Source: Haberlea rhodopensis
Taxonomy: Eukaryota; Streptophyta; Magnoliopsida; Lamiales; Gesneriaceae
Assembly: GCA_907163345.1 (NCBI GenBank)
Contig: CAJQUN010000061.1
Coordinates: 2,604,001 to 2,668,000 of the forward strand
Reading direction: 5' to 3'
DNA length: 64,000 bases
Part shown: one piece after another, positions 1 to 10,737 of the stretch
How positions within the stretch are numbered: position 1 is the first letter of the stretch
How the letters are laid out: the number at the start of each line of letters is the position of its first letter
Translations under genes and position numbers: made by a program
The notes under the pieces: model-generated
The model's input: only the letters and a program-made list of their open reading frames with translations
Database searches by the model: none
Told to the model about the DNA's origin: nothing

Positions 1-401
1 ACATTACAAGTCCTTATATCCTATCTTGGGCATTAATTAAATTCTAATCATTAAGATTCCGAGACTCTCAGTCCAGAGGGGCAAGCTAAAATCTCTATAC
101 CAGCCGATTCCGACAACTGAAACAACTACATAGCTTTCAAAGATAAAATTACAAATAATTGATTACAAAATCCGCTGAACATACAAATGAATAGTACCCC
201 ATTCAAAATCGTAAAAACAACTGATTCTGTAGCCAATCCATCACACACCACAAATCTAATAGTAACTAACTAAAACAAAACAGCAGATCCAGATCACAAA
301 ACAGTGTCATTGCCACCAAAAGACACAATTACACGAAACCAAGCAGATCACGATGAAAATATAAATTCCAACAAAAAGATTAACAAAGAAATTAATCAGA
401 C
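1..401 (-). other. Start of alpha-COP intron 1
   Basis: AT-rich sequence following the exon 1 donor. No coding similarity is seen, and the acceptor lies outside the window. The donor reads GTCTGA, which is a weak but acceptable plant donor. Confidence 0.55.
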
Positions 402-609
402 CTCCAGATACAAGAAGCGGTTGCGTTTTATGAAAATGAACGCCGCGAACGGGTCCATCGTGCTCGTCGAACCGATCAATGAGCGTTCCCATCCGGTAAT
501 CCCAGAGCTGGATCACTCCGCTGTGGAGACTCGCCAAGATCCATGGCCTCTTGCTGTGGAAACTCAGACCCTTCACTCTATTACTCTTAGTCTCGAACTT
601 CGTCAACAT
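402..609 (-). CDS. COPA: Coatomer subunit alpha (alpha-COP), first coding exon, partial gene
   Basis: The exon encodes 69 residues starting MLTKFETKSNRVKGLSF, the very conserved N-terminus of alpha-COP, the WD40 subunit of the COPI coat that acts in Golgi-to-ER vesicle transport. The first WD repeat is visible (ASLHSGVIQLWDYRMG, then the GPVRGVHFH stretch). I chose the ATG at 609 because the family starts MLTKFE; an in-frame ATG at 627 would add six residues foreign to it. Coding similarity stops after VSGG, exactly at a GT (400-401 read on minus), so this is a splice donor. The remaining exons should lie to the left, outside the window. The exon has no stop or frameshift. It could be a captured exon rather than a living gene; only the flanking sequence would tell. 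Confidence 0.86.
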
Positions 610-1254
610 TGTTCTACAATCCTTCACGAAAAATCACACACACCAGAGCGGAACGACAAGATCTAATTTCAATCTAACAATTCTAAACCTTAACTGAGAT
701 TCACGATCTGAAATTGATTCAGATCTGTGAAGAAATCGAGCCTTCTCCTCAAATCGAAGTGATAGGGAATGTAGGTCTACGCAGAGTGCGTGTGGTAATC
801 CGACTAGGGGACAGAAATGAAATAGTTCAGTTTACCCGAATTGAACATCTTAACCGAATTAATCTGAAAAGAAAAAAACTTAATTTGATTTCGATTTCAA
901 GTGATTAAAATACTTTTACCCAAACTTAATTTTAATATTCCCATTGATTCTTTATTTAAACTTCTTTCTATATTTATTTTCTTTATTTCAACTCGCAACC
1001 AACTTCAAAAGACCTAAAATCTCTTACTTTAATTGCATAAAAATCCCTAATGCAATTAGGATTATTACAAAAACACCTAAAATCCTATTTTTGCTATTAA
1101 ACAACTCCTGATAAGGGGATACGTAAATGCAGGGGCCTATATAAACATGAGATCCTCCAGTTTCTGTCATCTTGAGAATCCCAATAACATACTTTTGCAA
1201 ATGACTCACAGTTCTATGATAAATTTTAAGCCATGAAATACCCTCAAATAATAT
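610..1254. other. Upstream region of alpha-COP, no gene seen
   Basis: This stretch should hold the 5' leader and promoter of the alpha-COP gene read on minus. It is AT-rich, and the short open frames in it (around 714-908 and 1,024-1,275) have no recognisable family or codon bias. No convincing TATA box could be fixed. Confidence 0.4.
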
Positions 1255-2402
1255 GAGAAAATAAATAACAGGCACATCATCCTTCTTTATTACAATAAAA
1301 ATTTAACAAACTGAAATATACCATTTTGACCATAATGGCACCGGGTGAGGTGGGTTGCAAAGCCACTAGTCAAAAAATTACTGCCTCCAGACTGTTTTAT
1401 GAATAACTCCTCACCATCCAACCTCAGCCCCTCAGGCGAGGTTACTCTGCAAGTTATCCGACTCCTTCAGAAACCGCGCAGTACAGCCCTACTTCATTTC
1501 ATACCTTAGGGCGTAAGGTATAATCAAGGTATAAGAAAGATTTAAAGAAATCTAAGAGATAGATGGGCAACAACATTTATTTTATTCTGAAAATACTTAT
1601 AATATATATTACATTAAAACATCTCATTTTGGGAGGAGACAAACTTGTTTAGCCTCTCATATAGATGAGGCTTTACTTAAGAACACATAAACTGAACTAC
1701 AGAACAATATTACAAACGATTACAAAAGAAAGAAAGAAAAAAATTATTATCAAGCTATGAAAATTGAAAGATTACAAAGCTTGGAGACTACAGTTTTTAT
1801 TCTCATAAAACTATGGAGAATTTTCGATGTCATTAGCTTTCTGAATGAGTATCTTCATATAGGCATGAATCCGGACTTCCTTCGAATTCAAATCTTGATA
1901 ATTGTTGAGTGCGCTTGTGGGTTTACCTAACTTTCACGTGTTCTGGCATCTTTGTCTGGGTGTGCCAACTTTTCTCGTGAGTTGCCATTATTTTTGTCTG
2001 AGTGTGTTGAACAGTTTCCACACTATATTTTAATGGTCCACGCCTTTTCCTTTGTCGGCGAGTCTTTACATTATTGATTTTTGTGGTCCCCGAACTTTAG
2101 AAAATGGGCTCTCTTGTCAGCAGGTCCTTTGTCTTCTCCTGCCTCTGATCTGTCGGGTTTGGATCGGAATCCTTTCTCGAATTCTGGTTCTTTCTGCTCC
2201 GGGCATGCTTGGCGAATCCGATCTTTCCATATACCAATGTGTGCCATGTTGCAGAATTTCCGGTAAGTTTTTTTGCTTGCCGGATTCTTGTTCTCCCATA
2301 GAATTCTTCTTTTTGTTTCGAATAGCTCTTCGGCAAATCTTGTTGTTGTTCCTGTGATGGAATTCAGCATGAAAGTTCCATTAGCTGAATTTTGAAAGAA
2401 CT
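1255..2402 (-). mobile_element. Inverted fragment of endogenous pararetrovirus (ORF2 end plus intergenic region)
   Basis: Read on minus, this matches EPRV1 from about 7,366 to 8,480. The C-terminal part of the downstream viral ORF (2,402 down to about 2,071) is followed by the same non-coding region, including the CACGAG-type repeats (about 1,915-2,050), the weak TATA region near 1,855 and the stretch around 1,365-1,520. It is diverged from EPRV1 by many substitutions and small indels. The left limit is gradual: similarity fades between about 1,210 and 1,255. The right limit is sharp at an LTR start. With EPRV1 it forms an inverted repeat of about 1.1 kb separated by about 5 kb. Confidence 0.75.
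2071..2402 (-). pseudogene. C-terminal fragment of the caulimovirid downstream ORF
   Basis: The open frame matches the C-terminal region of the unrecognised ORF of EPRV1 (motifs NGTFMLNS, GTTT, FAEELFE, EPEFEKGFRSKPD are shared). It is 5'-truncated: codons before 2,402 come from the abutting LTR, so the apparent longer frame up to 2,448 is chimeric. Function is unknown in the parent virus group. No conserved catalytic motif is visible. The segment is basic and lysine/arginine-rich, compatible with nucleic-acid binding, but that is only an inference from composition. Confidence 0.6.
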
Positions 2403-3380
2403 TTTCAGGATCGATCGGGGTGGGTGGCCATTCCACATTCGAGTTCAACTAACTTGAGCTTCAATAGCTCGTATTCTTGAAATAATTGCACCGAGAGATT
2501 ATATCGAGTTCGGTTACAAAACCGAGCGGAAGATACTCTTAATAACCTTCTCTATAACAGATTAACCATTTGAAAGACATTTTAAAGATATGCAAGTAAA
2601 GTAAATAAACAATCATTTGTTTATGGAAGTTCGAATGTGGTGTAATCCTTCTAAGTCTCCCCTTCTTCCACCTCATGGAAGGATTCCACTAGAAGACTTT
2701 GATTTATACAATCCCGTTGTACAAACCAAATCCAGTTGGGAATGCCCCATCCAACTAGAACTCCTAGCAACTCAACTATGAATGTTCTTTAATGTCTCAT
2801 ATACAAAGACCTATCAATCGGTTGTGATGAATCATCAACCGTTACAATGATATTCACTCATTTATTAAGCTCTCAAATACAATGAATAGAGTGAATATAT
2901 ATAGAAAGGTAAGTGGTGCCTAAAATATGGGCTTGCTCTCTTTCAAGTTGTTCTCTTCTTGTAAGCTGCCCATTTTGAATCCCAAGATGGTTTGTTTTGA
3001 TATTGCTTGGATTGATCTTCAATTACCTTATTTGAGCTTCCAAGACTTGTATATATAGCCCCAAATAATGATATGTACATTAGACACAAGAATATGCCCG
3101 TTGGAAAATGTTCTGCACCATTCCCGAGCTTGCAACAGTCATATTCTGGTTTCTGGGCTCTTTGTATTTGGACCGGACTGGCCGGATCAGTCTTGTACAG
3201 ATCAGTCTGGCCGGATCAGTCTTGTACAGATCAGTCTAGCCGGATCAATTTTGTACATATCAGTCTAGGTCTATATCAGTCTTCTAGACAGATCAATCTG
3301 GCATGATCAGTCTTCTGGACAGATCAGTCTGGGTCTAGAGCAGTCTTATGGATATATCAGTCTGGCCGGGTCAGTCTTCT
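2403..3380 (+). mobile_element. Truncated LTR, same family as the solo LTR at 9,943
   Basis: From about 2,406 this aligns with the solo LTR at 9,943-11,497 over about 730 bp (shared blocks include the CGAGCGGAAGA box and the TATATATAGCCC stretch). The first bases are altered where it meets the pararetrovirus fragment. The copy is cut off inside its minisatellite at 3,380, where Ty1/copia RNase H sequence starts abruptly. No matching TSD can be assigned. Confidence 0.75.
3172..3380 (+). repeat. Minisatellite, GATCAGTCT/GGCCG type
   Basis: Imperfect tandem units of about 25-30 bp built from GATCAGTCTGGCCG and GATCAGTCTTGTACA. It occupies the same LTR position where the sister LTR copy carries AGCTGGT repeats. 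Confidence 0.85.
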
Positions 3381-3712
3381 GATGGAGGTGCTGTGAGCTG
3401 GAAGAGTTCAAAGCAAGAGACATTAGCCGATTCTACAACTGAAGCTGAATACATTGCTGCCTCAGATGCAGCAAAGGAAGCTGTTTGGATCAAGAAGTTC
3501 ATTTCTGAACTTGGGTGATGCCTAGCATACTAGATCCGATTGAACTCTATTGTGACAATAATGGAGCCATCGCATTGGCTAAGGAACCTAGATCTCACCA
3601 AAGATCCAAGCACATTCGGCGTTTTCATTTCATTCGAGAAATCGTTGAAAGAGGAGAAGTAAAAATATGCAAAGTACCAACTGATGATAATGTATCTGAC
3701 CCACTGACGTAG
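3381..3712 (+). pseudogene. Ty1/copia RNase H C-terminal remnant
   Basis: Translation gives the end of a copia RNase H: SWKSSKQ, TTEAEYIAASDA and, in the next frame, LYCDNNGAIALAKEP, SKHIRRFHFIREIV and CKVPTDDNVSDPLT. These are the typical last 110 residues before the 3' LTR in Tork-like copia elements. A small indel near 3,516 splits the frame. All upstream parts (gag, protease, integrase, reverse transcriptase) are missing; the left junction is with a minisatellite. It is a dead 3' fragment. Confidence 0.88.
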
Positions 3713-3787
3713 CCACTATCACAGCAGAAGCATGATCTTCATACTTGATCTCTAGGCATTAAGTATATGTCTGATTGGTCTTAGTGC

Positions 3788-3799
3788 AAGTGGGAGATT
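3788..3799 (+). other. Polypurine tract of the copia remnant
   Basis: AAGTGGGAGATT lies immediately before the LTR start, as expected for plus-strand priming. Confidence 0.75.
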
Positions 3800-5284
3800 T
3801 GTTGGGATATGCCCTAAGACATCTCATTAGATAATTGTTTATGACATACAATGTATTATGGTTTTATTAATGGCAATTCATTATTATATATTATTCGAGC
3901 ATCTTTGTAACATGAATTAATATATAAGTTAATGTCCTTAGAATAATATTGTATTGTTCTTAAAGATTGTCCCTAGTCAAGTGTTATCATGAATAGGGAT
4001 AATGATAATGCATTGAGACTAGTATGTTTTGATTGATGAATTGTTCATAGATATGAGATATCAAATCAACACATGGGTACATGTTAGAGAACAATGTACT
4101 GGACATACCCACCATGAGAATGCTACATGGATAGTTATATTAACGTCATAAGCAATTCTCATAGTGATAATAATGTATGTAATCCTTACGACTTGAGATC
4201 ACCAGAGATCCCAACATAAGGAGTCATGTATCTTGATATTGTCAAACGTTACCTGTAACAGGGTAAACTATAAAGACAATCATTGGATACACCACGAATT
4301 ATGTAGAGGGATGTTGAGTGATCAAGAAAGGATTTGTCCCTCCTATATAACAGGAAAAGTGTTTGGGCCCTTGATCAAGTAAGACTAAAATGCATGGCCA
4401 TGGTCGAATGAGTCGATATGTGATATCGAGCTTATTCGTTTATTCTAGTTCTACTTGGGGATCAAGAAATAAAAGATTGAATATACGAGTATGACTATTC
4501 CATGACTCGTGTTCAATCTAAACATATTGGACAAAGGGATTAAGTTACATGGTTAATATTATCACAGTCCGTACGTTATGTCGAGTCAATGACATTCTTG
4601 TAATTTGGGTAGCATTGATGTGTTGCTAAATACCGCTCATTGCTTGTGACATAAAATTAGATTTTATGTCGCTGCCAACATTGCAAGATCCTATCGGGTC
4701 TCACAAAAGATTAAATCAATAAAGAAAGATAAAATTCATTTGATGAATTAATTAATTTAAGAAGAGTCTTAATTACAAATATTAGATATATGTATTTAAT
4801 TAATATATTGGGTATGGGCCAATAAGGCTTTTTGAAAGCCTTTTAATTAAATCAATATATAATAAACTAACAAGGTTTTGATTAAGTGATTAAGAGAGTT
4901 AATTTATTTCAAAACCTAATAGCCACCAAAACCTTGCTCTCGGCCGCCGCCTCTTGATCTCTACCTCACGCCGCCGCCGCCGCCGTGAATAGGGATTTGA
5001 ACGGCCGTCGTTGATCGGTTTTGAACCGTGAGTTTAGTTTTGGTTTAAGAACGAGTCTAGCAACTTGTTCTTGAACACCCTTTTCGATTTGATCGTGTGG
5101 ATACCGTCGAGACAAAGGTGCAAATCCTTGTTCGTGACTCGTGGGACTGCAACGAGGATTCTGCTACAAACACGCTACAAGGGTATGATTCTTATCAATC
5201 TCGATATGATTACTTTGTATAGGTCCATGGTATGAGTCCAATTTTTTTATTTTCCTCTGTGTATTGCTTGTTGGATTCCTAACA
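3800..5284 (+). mobile_element. 3' LTR of a Ty1/copia element (1,485 bp)
   Basis: Starts TGTTGGGATATGCC directly after a polypurine tract and ends CCTAACA, giving TG...CA ends. The start is typical of Tork-like plant copia LTRs. It includes a GCC-rich stretch near 4,940-4,985. The right flank is pararetrovirus sequence (EPRV1). The 5' LTR is absent, so no TSD pair can be checked. Confidence 0.85.
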
Positions 5285-5895
5285 ACCTGAAGCTACCCTC
5301 GAAGAGCAGACTACTCTAGAGGAAGTAAAAATGAAGATTCAGAGGAACTACAATGAGGATCCTCTGGAATAGTGGGACAGAAACGAGCTTATAGCATCTT
5401 TGAATGTGAAAACTGGAAGAGAATATGAGTTTGTAAGGTACAAGCCGATTCCCATGAACCAGGAAGATCGGAAAGATATGCAGATGATACTTAAGGAACA
5501 TCTTGACCTTAAGTTAATCTCAGCATGTGTTTCTCCATATAGCAGTACGGGATCTCTCGTATGGAATCATGGAGAAATTAAAAGAGAAAAACCAAGATTG
5601 GTGATCAACTACAAAGGTATCAATGAGATCTTGGAATTCGATGGATAATATATCCCAACTAGAGAACATTTGGTAAATAGCATCAAGAATGCAAAAGTGT
5701 TTTCTAAGTTCGATTGTAAGTCTGGATTCTACCAGATTAAGATAGATGAATCTAGCAAAAGGTTCACAGCATTCCCCACACCGCAAGGACACTATATCTG
5801 AAATGTCATGCTAATGAGATTGTCAAATGCTCCCCAGATATATCAAAGGAAGATGGATAATCTTTTCAAAGATTACTTCAGCTTCATATTAAGTT
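5285..5895 (+). pseudogene. Caulimovirid reverse transcriptase, broken (EPRV1)
   Basis: The translated pieces match EPRV2 reverse transcriptase: FVRYKPIPMNQED, LVINYKGINEIL, SKFDCKSGFYQIK and NAPQIYQR. The motif A aspartate (5,712-5,714) is kept. A junction near 5,890 joins the codons after NLFKDYFSF directly to sequence that in EPRV2 lies about 340 bp further on, so the catalytic YIDD block and the thumb region are deleted. In-frame stops occur near 5,370, 5,646 and 5,801. It cannot make an active polymerase. Confidence 0.88.
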
Positions 5896-6378
5896 CGAGT
5901 GGAATAAAGATCACATGCTAGCTGTCAAACAGCTTAAAGAAGTTTACAGGCAACTACCAAAGCTTGCAATTCCAAACGACGATGAGGAACTGATATTATA
6001 CACAGATGCCAGTGATCATTGGTGGGCTGTAGTACTTATGAAGGCCACACCAGATGGGGAAGTGACATGCAGATATTACAACGGTCTATTTGACAGCAGC
6101 GAAGTTATTAGATGGCACATCAACGAGAAGGAGTTGCAGTTCGAAAGGCTTTTAAAAAATGGCCACTATTTTTACTCGCAAAGCAATTTATCTTGAAAAT
6201 AGATAATACTAGTGTTAAGTCTTTTCTGAAAAATAAAATTGAATCAAAACCAGAAAAGGCTATTCTTTTAAGATGGCAAGCTGAATGCCAATATTATGAT
6301 TATGATAATGTCATTGTGAAATCTGATAAAAAATTTCTTGCAGATTTCTTAACACGAGATGGAGGGACACATTGCTAG
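5896..6378 (+). pseudogene. Caulimovirid RNase H, broken (EPRV1)
   Basis: Two overlapping frames encode the RNase H typical of plant pararetroviruses: LYTDASDHWWAVVL with the first catalytic aspartate, an altered EKELQFERLLK in place of the usual glutamate helix, KWPLFLLAK, then KIDNTSVKSF and LADFLTRDG. A frameshift near 6,150 separates the halves. It lies in line with the reverse transcriptase fragment and just before the downstream ORF. Confidence 0.82.
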
Positions 6379-7686
6379 CGATATCTTCAAACGAGTTAGG
6401 CATCTCAGGGAAAACCTGGAGATCCTGGAACGAGATTTTGGGACTCTTTTTCTCAATGCTGAAGTCGCAGGAAGACTACAACAGGTAGATTGAGACTTAG
6501 TTTCCGGTCATATACGAGGTTGCCTTCAGGCCCAAGGACGCTTGTTCGAAGTCTTGAGAGGGCCTATCCTCCAGGCTGCATCTCCAACAGTGCATAAAAT
6601 GGTGTTCAGAGAACGGAGCTCATCTAACCCGAAGGCAAGGGATTCACATACTCCTGTCACAGGTGTTGCAGATGATGCATTCCTTGAGGATGTAAAAGCT
6701 GTAGCGAATGTTAAAGGTCATGTGTCATCACAATCTGAACCTTCAAGTCAACCCAGCACCTCTGGGGTAAAAGAGGGAAAGTAGAACCTTAGGCCACAGA
6801 CAGGCACTTCTAGGGTTCAAATTAACGAGGATTTAGTTGCTTCTCATATGCAGGATTACCAACGCATTTGGGATAAACTGATTACCAGACGCGGTATCAA
6901 CCTAGACAAAACAATTGTTGATATCTCCAGAAAATATACAAGGGTTTGGATGAAACCGGGTAGCTATCCAAACGAGGTACAAGAATGGAATAATTTCAGA
7001 GCTCTGGCTTCGGTTTATATGGTTGCACCAGCATTCTCTGAAATCTCCAAATTATCAAGTGGATCAGAGAAGCTGTTCATGAGACATGGGCCAATAATCC
7101 ACATTGGCTCGAGGTGATATCTTGGAGTTGTATTTCTTCAGTGCCACTCGAGAACCAGCAAAGAAAGGCTTTACTGAAGCGTTTCATTTCATCAAGCTCA
7201 CACGACCAGATGGGAGCGCCTTAAAAAATATTAAAACTGCGTTACCATATGAAGCACCGGTGTTAGTTGGGACCATCACCGAAGACGTCGCTTCAACTAG
7301 ACGAGCATGTGGTCTTTGGGTTTGTCTAATAAATGGACAAAGTCAAATACTCATTCAAGTTCTTTCAAAATTCAACCAATGGAACCTTCATGCTGAATTC
7401 CATGACAGGAACAACAACAGGATTTGCTGAGGAGCTCTTTGAAGCAAAAAGAAGAATTCGTTGGGAAAACAAGATTATGGCAAGCAAGGAAACTTATCGG
7501 ATTCTGACATGGCACATATTGGCCAATGGAAATATCGAATTTACCAAGCATGTCCGGAGCATAAAGAACCAGAATTCGAGAAAGGATTCCGATCCAAACC
7601 CGATCTATCAGAGGCAGGAAAACACAAAAGACCTGCTGACAAGAGGGCACGTTTTCCAAAGGCTTGGGGACACCAAAAAACAATAA
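6379..7686 (+). pseudogene. Unrecognised caulimovirid downstream ORF (EPRV1), broken
   Basis: Three overlapping frames after RNase H. The first part resembles a coiled-coil/linker region, with LRENLEILERDF near the start and a serine-rich tract about 6,600-6,780. A central block follows at 6,848-7,117 (DYQRIWDKLITRRGINL, YTRVWMKPG, EWNNFRALASVY) that is clearly conserved in EPRV2 at 54,698-54,967. Next comes a block with AFHFIKLTRPDG and RRACGLWVCL, then a basic C-terminus to 7,686. I do not recognise a known domain. Florendovirus-type elements carry a downstream ORF of unknown function, and this may be the equivalent. Confidence 0.65.
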
Positions 7687-7919
7687 TGTAAAGATTCCTC
7701 GTCAAATGAAAAGGCGTGGACCATTAAACGCACTCAGACAAAATAATGGACCACTCACGAGAAAAGTTATGGTTCACCAAGACAAAAGCGTTAGCACTCA
7801 CGAGAAAAAGTTGGCACGCGCAGACAAAAGATGCCACACACGAGATAAAGGCGCACTCACGGGCGCACTTAACATTGAACAAGAGTTTGGAATCCGAATT
7901 TAAAGTCCGGATTCATGCC

Positions 7920-7928
7920 TATATAAGG
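7920..7928 (+). promoter_or_regulatory. TATA box of the pararetrovirus promoter
   Basis: TATATAAGG, a full plant TATA box, about 50 bp downstream of the CACGAG-type repeat block. The inverted copy has a decayed version (CCTATATGA read on minus, near 1,855). Confidence 0.6.
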
Positions 7929-8181
7929 CCATGCATTGAGGAAGCTAAGGACATTGAAAATTATCCATAGTTTTCTCACTAAAAAATATTGTAATCGCCA
8001 AGCTATAATCTTATCAACTTTTATAGATTGGTAATATTTTCTTTCTTTTTTGTAATATTCCAGTCTTTTCAGTTCAGTTTGTAAATCTGTTTTGTGTCCG
8101 GCTCATCATATGAGATGCTAACAAGTTAGTCTCTCACAGGAGGAGATGTATTAATGTAATAAATATCATAAGTATTTCCAG

Positions 8182-8187
8182 AATAAA
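8182..8187 (+). terminator. Possible viral poly(A) signal
   Basis: AATAAA about 260 bp downstream of the TATA box. Caulimovirid poly(A) signals lie downstream of the promoter, giving terminally redundant RNA, so the place fits; the hexamer alone is weak evidence in AT-rich DNA. Confidence 0.35.
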
Positions 8188-8480
8188 ACGAAGGCTTTTA
8201 CCCATTTATCTCCAAAATTTCTTTAAAATCTTCATATAGCTGGTAAATACTCTACGGCCTAAGGTAGGAAACGAATTAGGGATGTCCTGCGTACTGTTGA
8301 AGGCCTCATTTCAGTAACTATCGGATGCGATCGTGCGGTTGATGGTGAGGAGCCATGGTAAAAGCTGATGAGATACCCGATGGTACTTCGGTCAAAAGGT
8401 ATTTATCAGTTTGTCAAAATTATATTGTAATACGGAAGCATGATGGGTATTTTACAAAAAATAAAAAATTACTTAGTATG

Positions 8481-9339
8481 TAAAGTGTAATTTCTCAAAG
8501 TTTGGATGGTAAGTGTAATATCATGTAAACTATAGGATGGTGAGGGAAATTTGCCCTTTTTAAAATTAAAATTGAACTTCCGAATTGATCGAACTGAATA
8601 TCTGAATTTATGTTGTTCGAGCGGTTAGTTCGATTGAACCAAACTTTTGATCACCCATATGTTCAGTTGAAGTGCACATTTTTGGGGCTACGGTTCATTC
8701 TCTAAACCTGTTTTTCATCTAAAAATAAAAACAAAAAATATCACATGATCTTTTTTATTTTTTCTGGAAAATGTAAGTGTTTGAATATGAAATTTTGCTT
8801 GGTGGGTCAGACACAATCACATGTCAAAATTAAATAAAACGTGAAATACCTCCTAAAAGAAGTGAAATGAGTCCTGATTTGATTGTTGATTCTAATATAT
8901 TCGGATTGAACGTCAAAAACTAGGAAACTAATTTAGGAAAATGAAGAAACTGGAAAGAAAAATTCAATGACAACAAACTTAATTATGGCATCATTAACGG
9001 GATTCGATTTTTTTAACAAACTAATAATAGAAAAATATATTTGAAAAGGATTTATTGAAATGCAAACATAAATTAAAATGCTGAAATAGAAAACGGTAAT
9101 TAAGCTAGAATTTGCTTGAAATTGTGGAGAGCTTTGTTACTCTTGAGTTGATGATGATAGATGCCCTTCCATTCTTACTTCTTTGTTCTTATTTGTATGG
9201 TGTTTGCTCCTAGTTCTAGAAACTATATGTTATATATGGGAATAACACACGTACACACATGCAAGGTGCCACCTCATATTTCAATTCCCAATGAAGGGAC
9301 ATGATGGACAAAAGCATAGTAAAGACATGTCAGATGAAA
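8481..9339. other. AT-rich intergenic stretch, nothing recognised
   Basis: No coding similarity, terminal repeats or tandem repeats found. The piece 8,570-8,660 (CGGTTAGTTCGATTGAACC-like) resembles decayed DNA-transposon ends but cannot be bounded. Confidence 0.4.
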
Positions 9340-9651
9340 TGATTACTTGGACTTTAATTTCCTTTAACAAAAGGAAGGTCCGATGATAGGAGGGGTTTTT
9401 TTTCCACCTTTATTGAGTTTTCTCTCCCATTCCTCTTTGTTCTTAATTTTTCTCTCAAGAGGAAGGAAAAATATTACTTCCCTTTAATTATTTTGCTCTA
9501 TTCTTGTACACAAAAACTGTAAATCATCCTTGTTTATAATGGAAATTTAACCGGACTAGGTCCTGTGGTTTCCCTTCAATTTGAAGGGTTTCCACGTAAA
9601 AATCGTATGTCCCATATAATTTATGCTAAATGGTACTTTTTTGAGATAACA
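9340..9651 (+). mobile_element. 3' part of an LTR (left copy of a degraded element)
   Basis: Aligns with about 12,800-13,084: shared blocks are GAGTTTTCTCTCCCATTCC, TTTAACCGGACTAGG / TTTAACTGGACTAGA and TGCTAAATGG, and both copies end GATAACA or GATATAACA. It is followed directly by a primer-binding-site-like sequence. The start of the LTR could not be fixed. Confidence 0.6.
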
Positions 9652-9652
9652 T

Positions 9653-9671
9653 TGGTGTCGTCTGTGGAAAA
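9653..9671 (+). other. Primer-binding-site-like sequence of the degraded element
   Basis: TGGTGTCGTCTGTGGAAAA resembles the TGGCGCCGTCTGTGGGAA primer site common in Ty3 elements of the Tat group, with some transitions. It lies two bases after the LTR end, as expected. Confidence 0.5.
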
Positions 9672-9910
9672 ATTGAGTTTAAGGCGTAGAGATGACTCAT
9701 ATTTGGCATACTACAACAAATAAGTATTGACTATATATTGCTTAATTACATTCATTATTGTGTGATTGGCAAAGGAATACATTATGTGCCAAGAAATATG
9801 AATAGCCCACATCAATGTATATTGTTGTACATTTGTGAAATGTGCTTGCTATTATGAAATCTCATTAATTTAACATTTTACTGTTATTTCTTGTCATTCT
9901 CTTTAAATGA

Positions 9911-9942
9911 GAGCCCATCATGTGAGAGCCCATCCCTGAGAG
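9911..9942 (+). repeat. Left piece of the GAGAGCTCATCCC minisatellite
   Basis: Repeats of GAGAGCCCATC, identical in type to those at 11,498-11,835; the array was split by the solo LTR. Its last five bases GAGAG are the left target duplication. Confidence 0.75.
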
Positions 9943-10737
9943 TGTCAGGATCGAATCCGGGGGTGGGTTGTCATTCCACACCCGAGTTCAACCAACTTGA
10001 GCTTCAATAGCTCGTGTTCTTGAATTAATTGCACCGAGAGATTATATCGAGTTCGGTTACAAAACCGAGCGGAAGACACTCGACATAACCCGTTCTAAAC
10101 CGATTACTCATTTGAAAAGCATTTTAAAGATATGCAAGAAAGTAAATAAACAAGCATTTGTTTATGGAAGTTCGAAGGTGGTGTAATCCTTCTACGTCTC
10201 CCCTTCTTCCACCTCATGGAAGGATTCCACTAGAAGACTTTGATTTATACAATCCCGTTGTACAAACCCGATCCAGTTGGGAATTCCCCATCCAACTAGA
10301 ACTCCTAGCAACTCAACTATGTATGTTCTTTAATGTCTCACATACAAAGACCTCTCATCGGTTGTGATAAATCATCAACCGTTACAATGGTATTCACTCT
10401 TCTATTTTAGCTCACAAATACAATGAATAGAGTGAATACAAAGGCACAAATGATTCCATAATGAATCTGATACAACAAGGTAAGACGTGCCAAAGGTTTG
10501 AGGAGTGCTCTTCATTTAGCAGCTTTTGTCTTTTAAGTTCCTCAATTGAATCCCAAGTGGGTTTGCTTTGGAAGGCTTGGATTGATCTTCAATCAGCTGT
10601 TATTGAGCTTCCAAATCATGTATATATAGCCCAAAGTAATGATATATACGTTAGATACAAGAATATAACCGTTGGGACAATTTTGGTAAGCTTTCAAACA
10701 TTGCAACGGTCATATTCTGCTTTTTGGGCTATTTATG

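Larger units (their letters stand above)
5285..8480 (+). mobile_element. Endogenous pararetrovirus copy 1 (EPRV1), 5'-truncated
   Basis: A caulimovirid fragment running reverse transcriptase, RNase H, downstream ORF and intergenic region with a TATA box. It starts abruptly at the copia LTR end, within the region just upstream of the reverse transcriptase. Coat, movement and protease parts are missing. It is broken by stops, frameshifts and a deletion of about 340 bp. It is the same family as EPRV2 (38,550-55,140), to which it aligns from about 52,795 onward. Confidence 0.88.
7687..8480 (+). promoter_or_regulatory. Pararetrovirus intergenic region with promoter and leader
   Basis: Non-coding segment between the end of the downstream ORF and the end of viral similarity. 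It holds imperfect CACTCACGAGAAAA...AGACAAAAG repeats (about 7,740-7,870), a TATA box and a possible poly(A) signal. The same region is present, diverged, in the inverted copy at 1,255-2,070. In caulimovirids this position carries the single genome-length-RNA promoter. Confidence 0.6.

Noticed and set aside
714..1275. Short frames upstream of alpha-COP
   Set aside because: No recognisable domain and no codon bias; expected by chance in such DNA.
2052..2357. Plus-strand frames at 2,052-2,357 and 2,081-2,266
   Set aside because: They are the antisense of the inverted viral downstream ORF.
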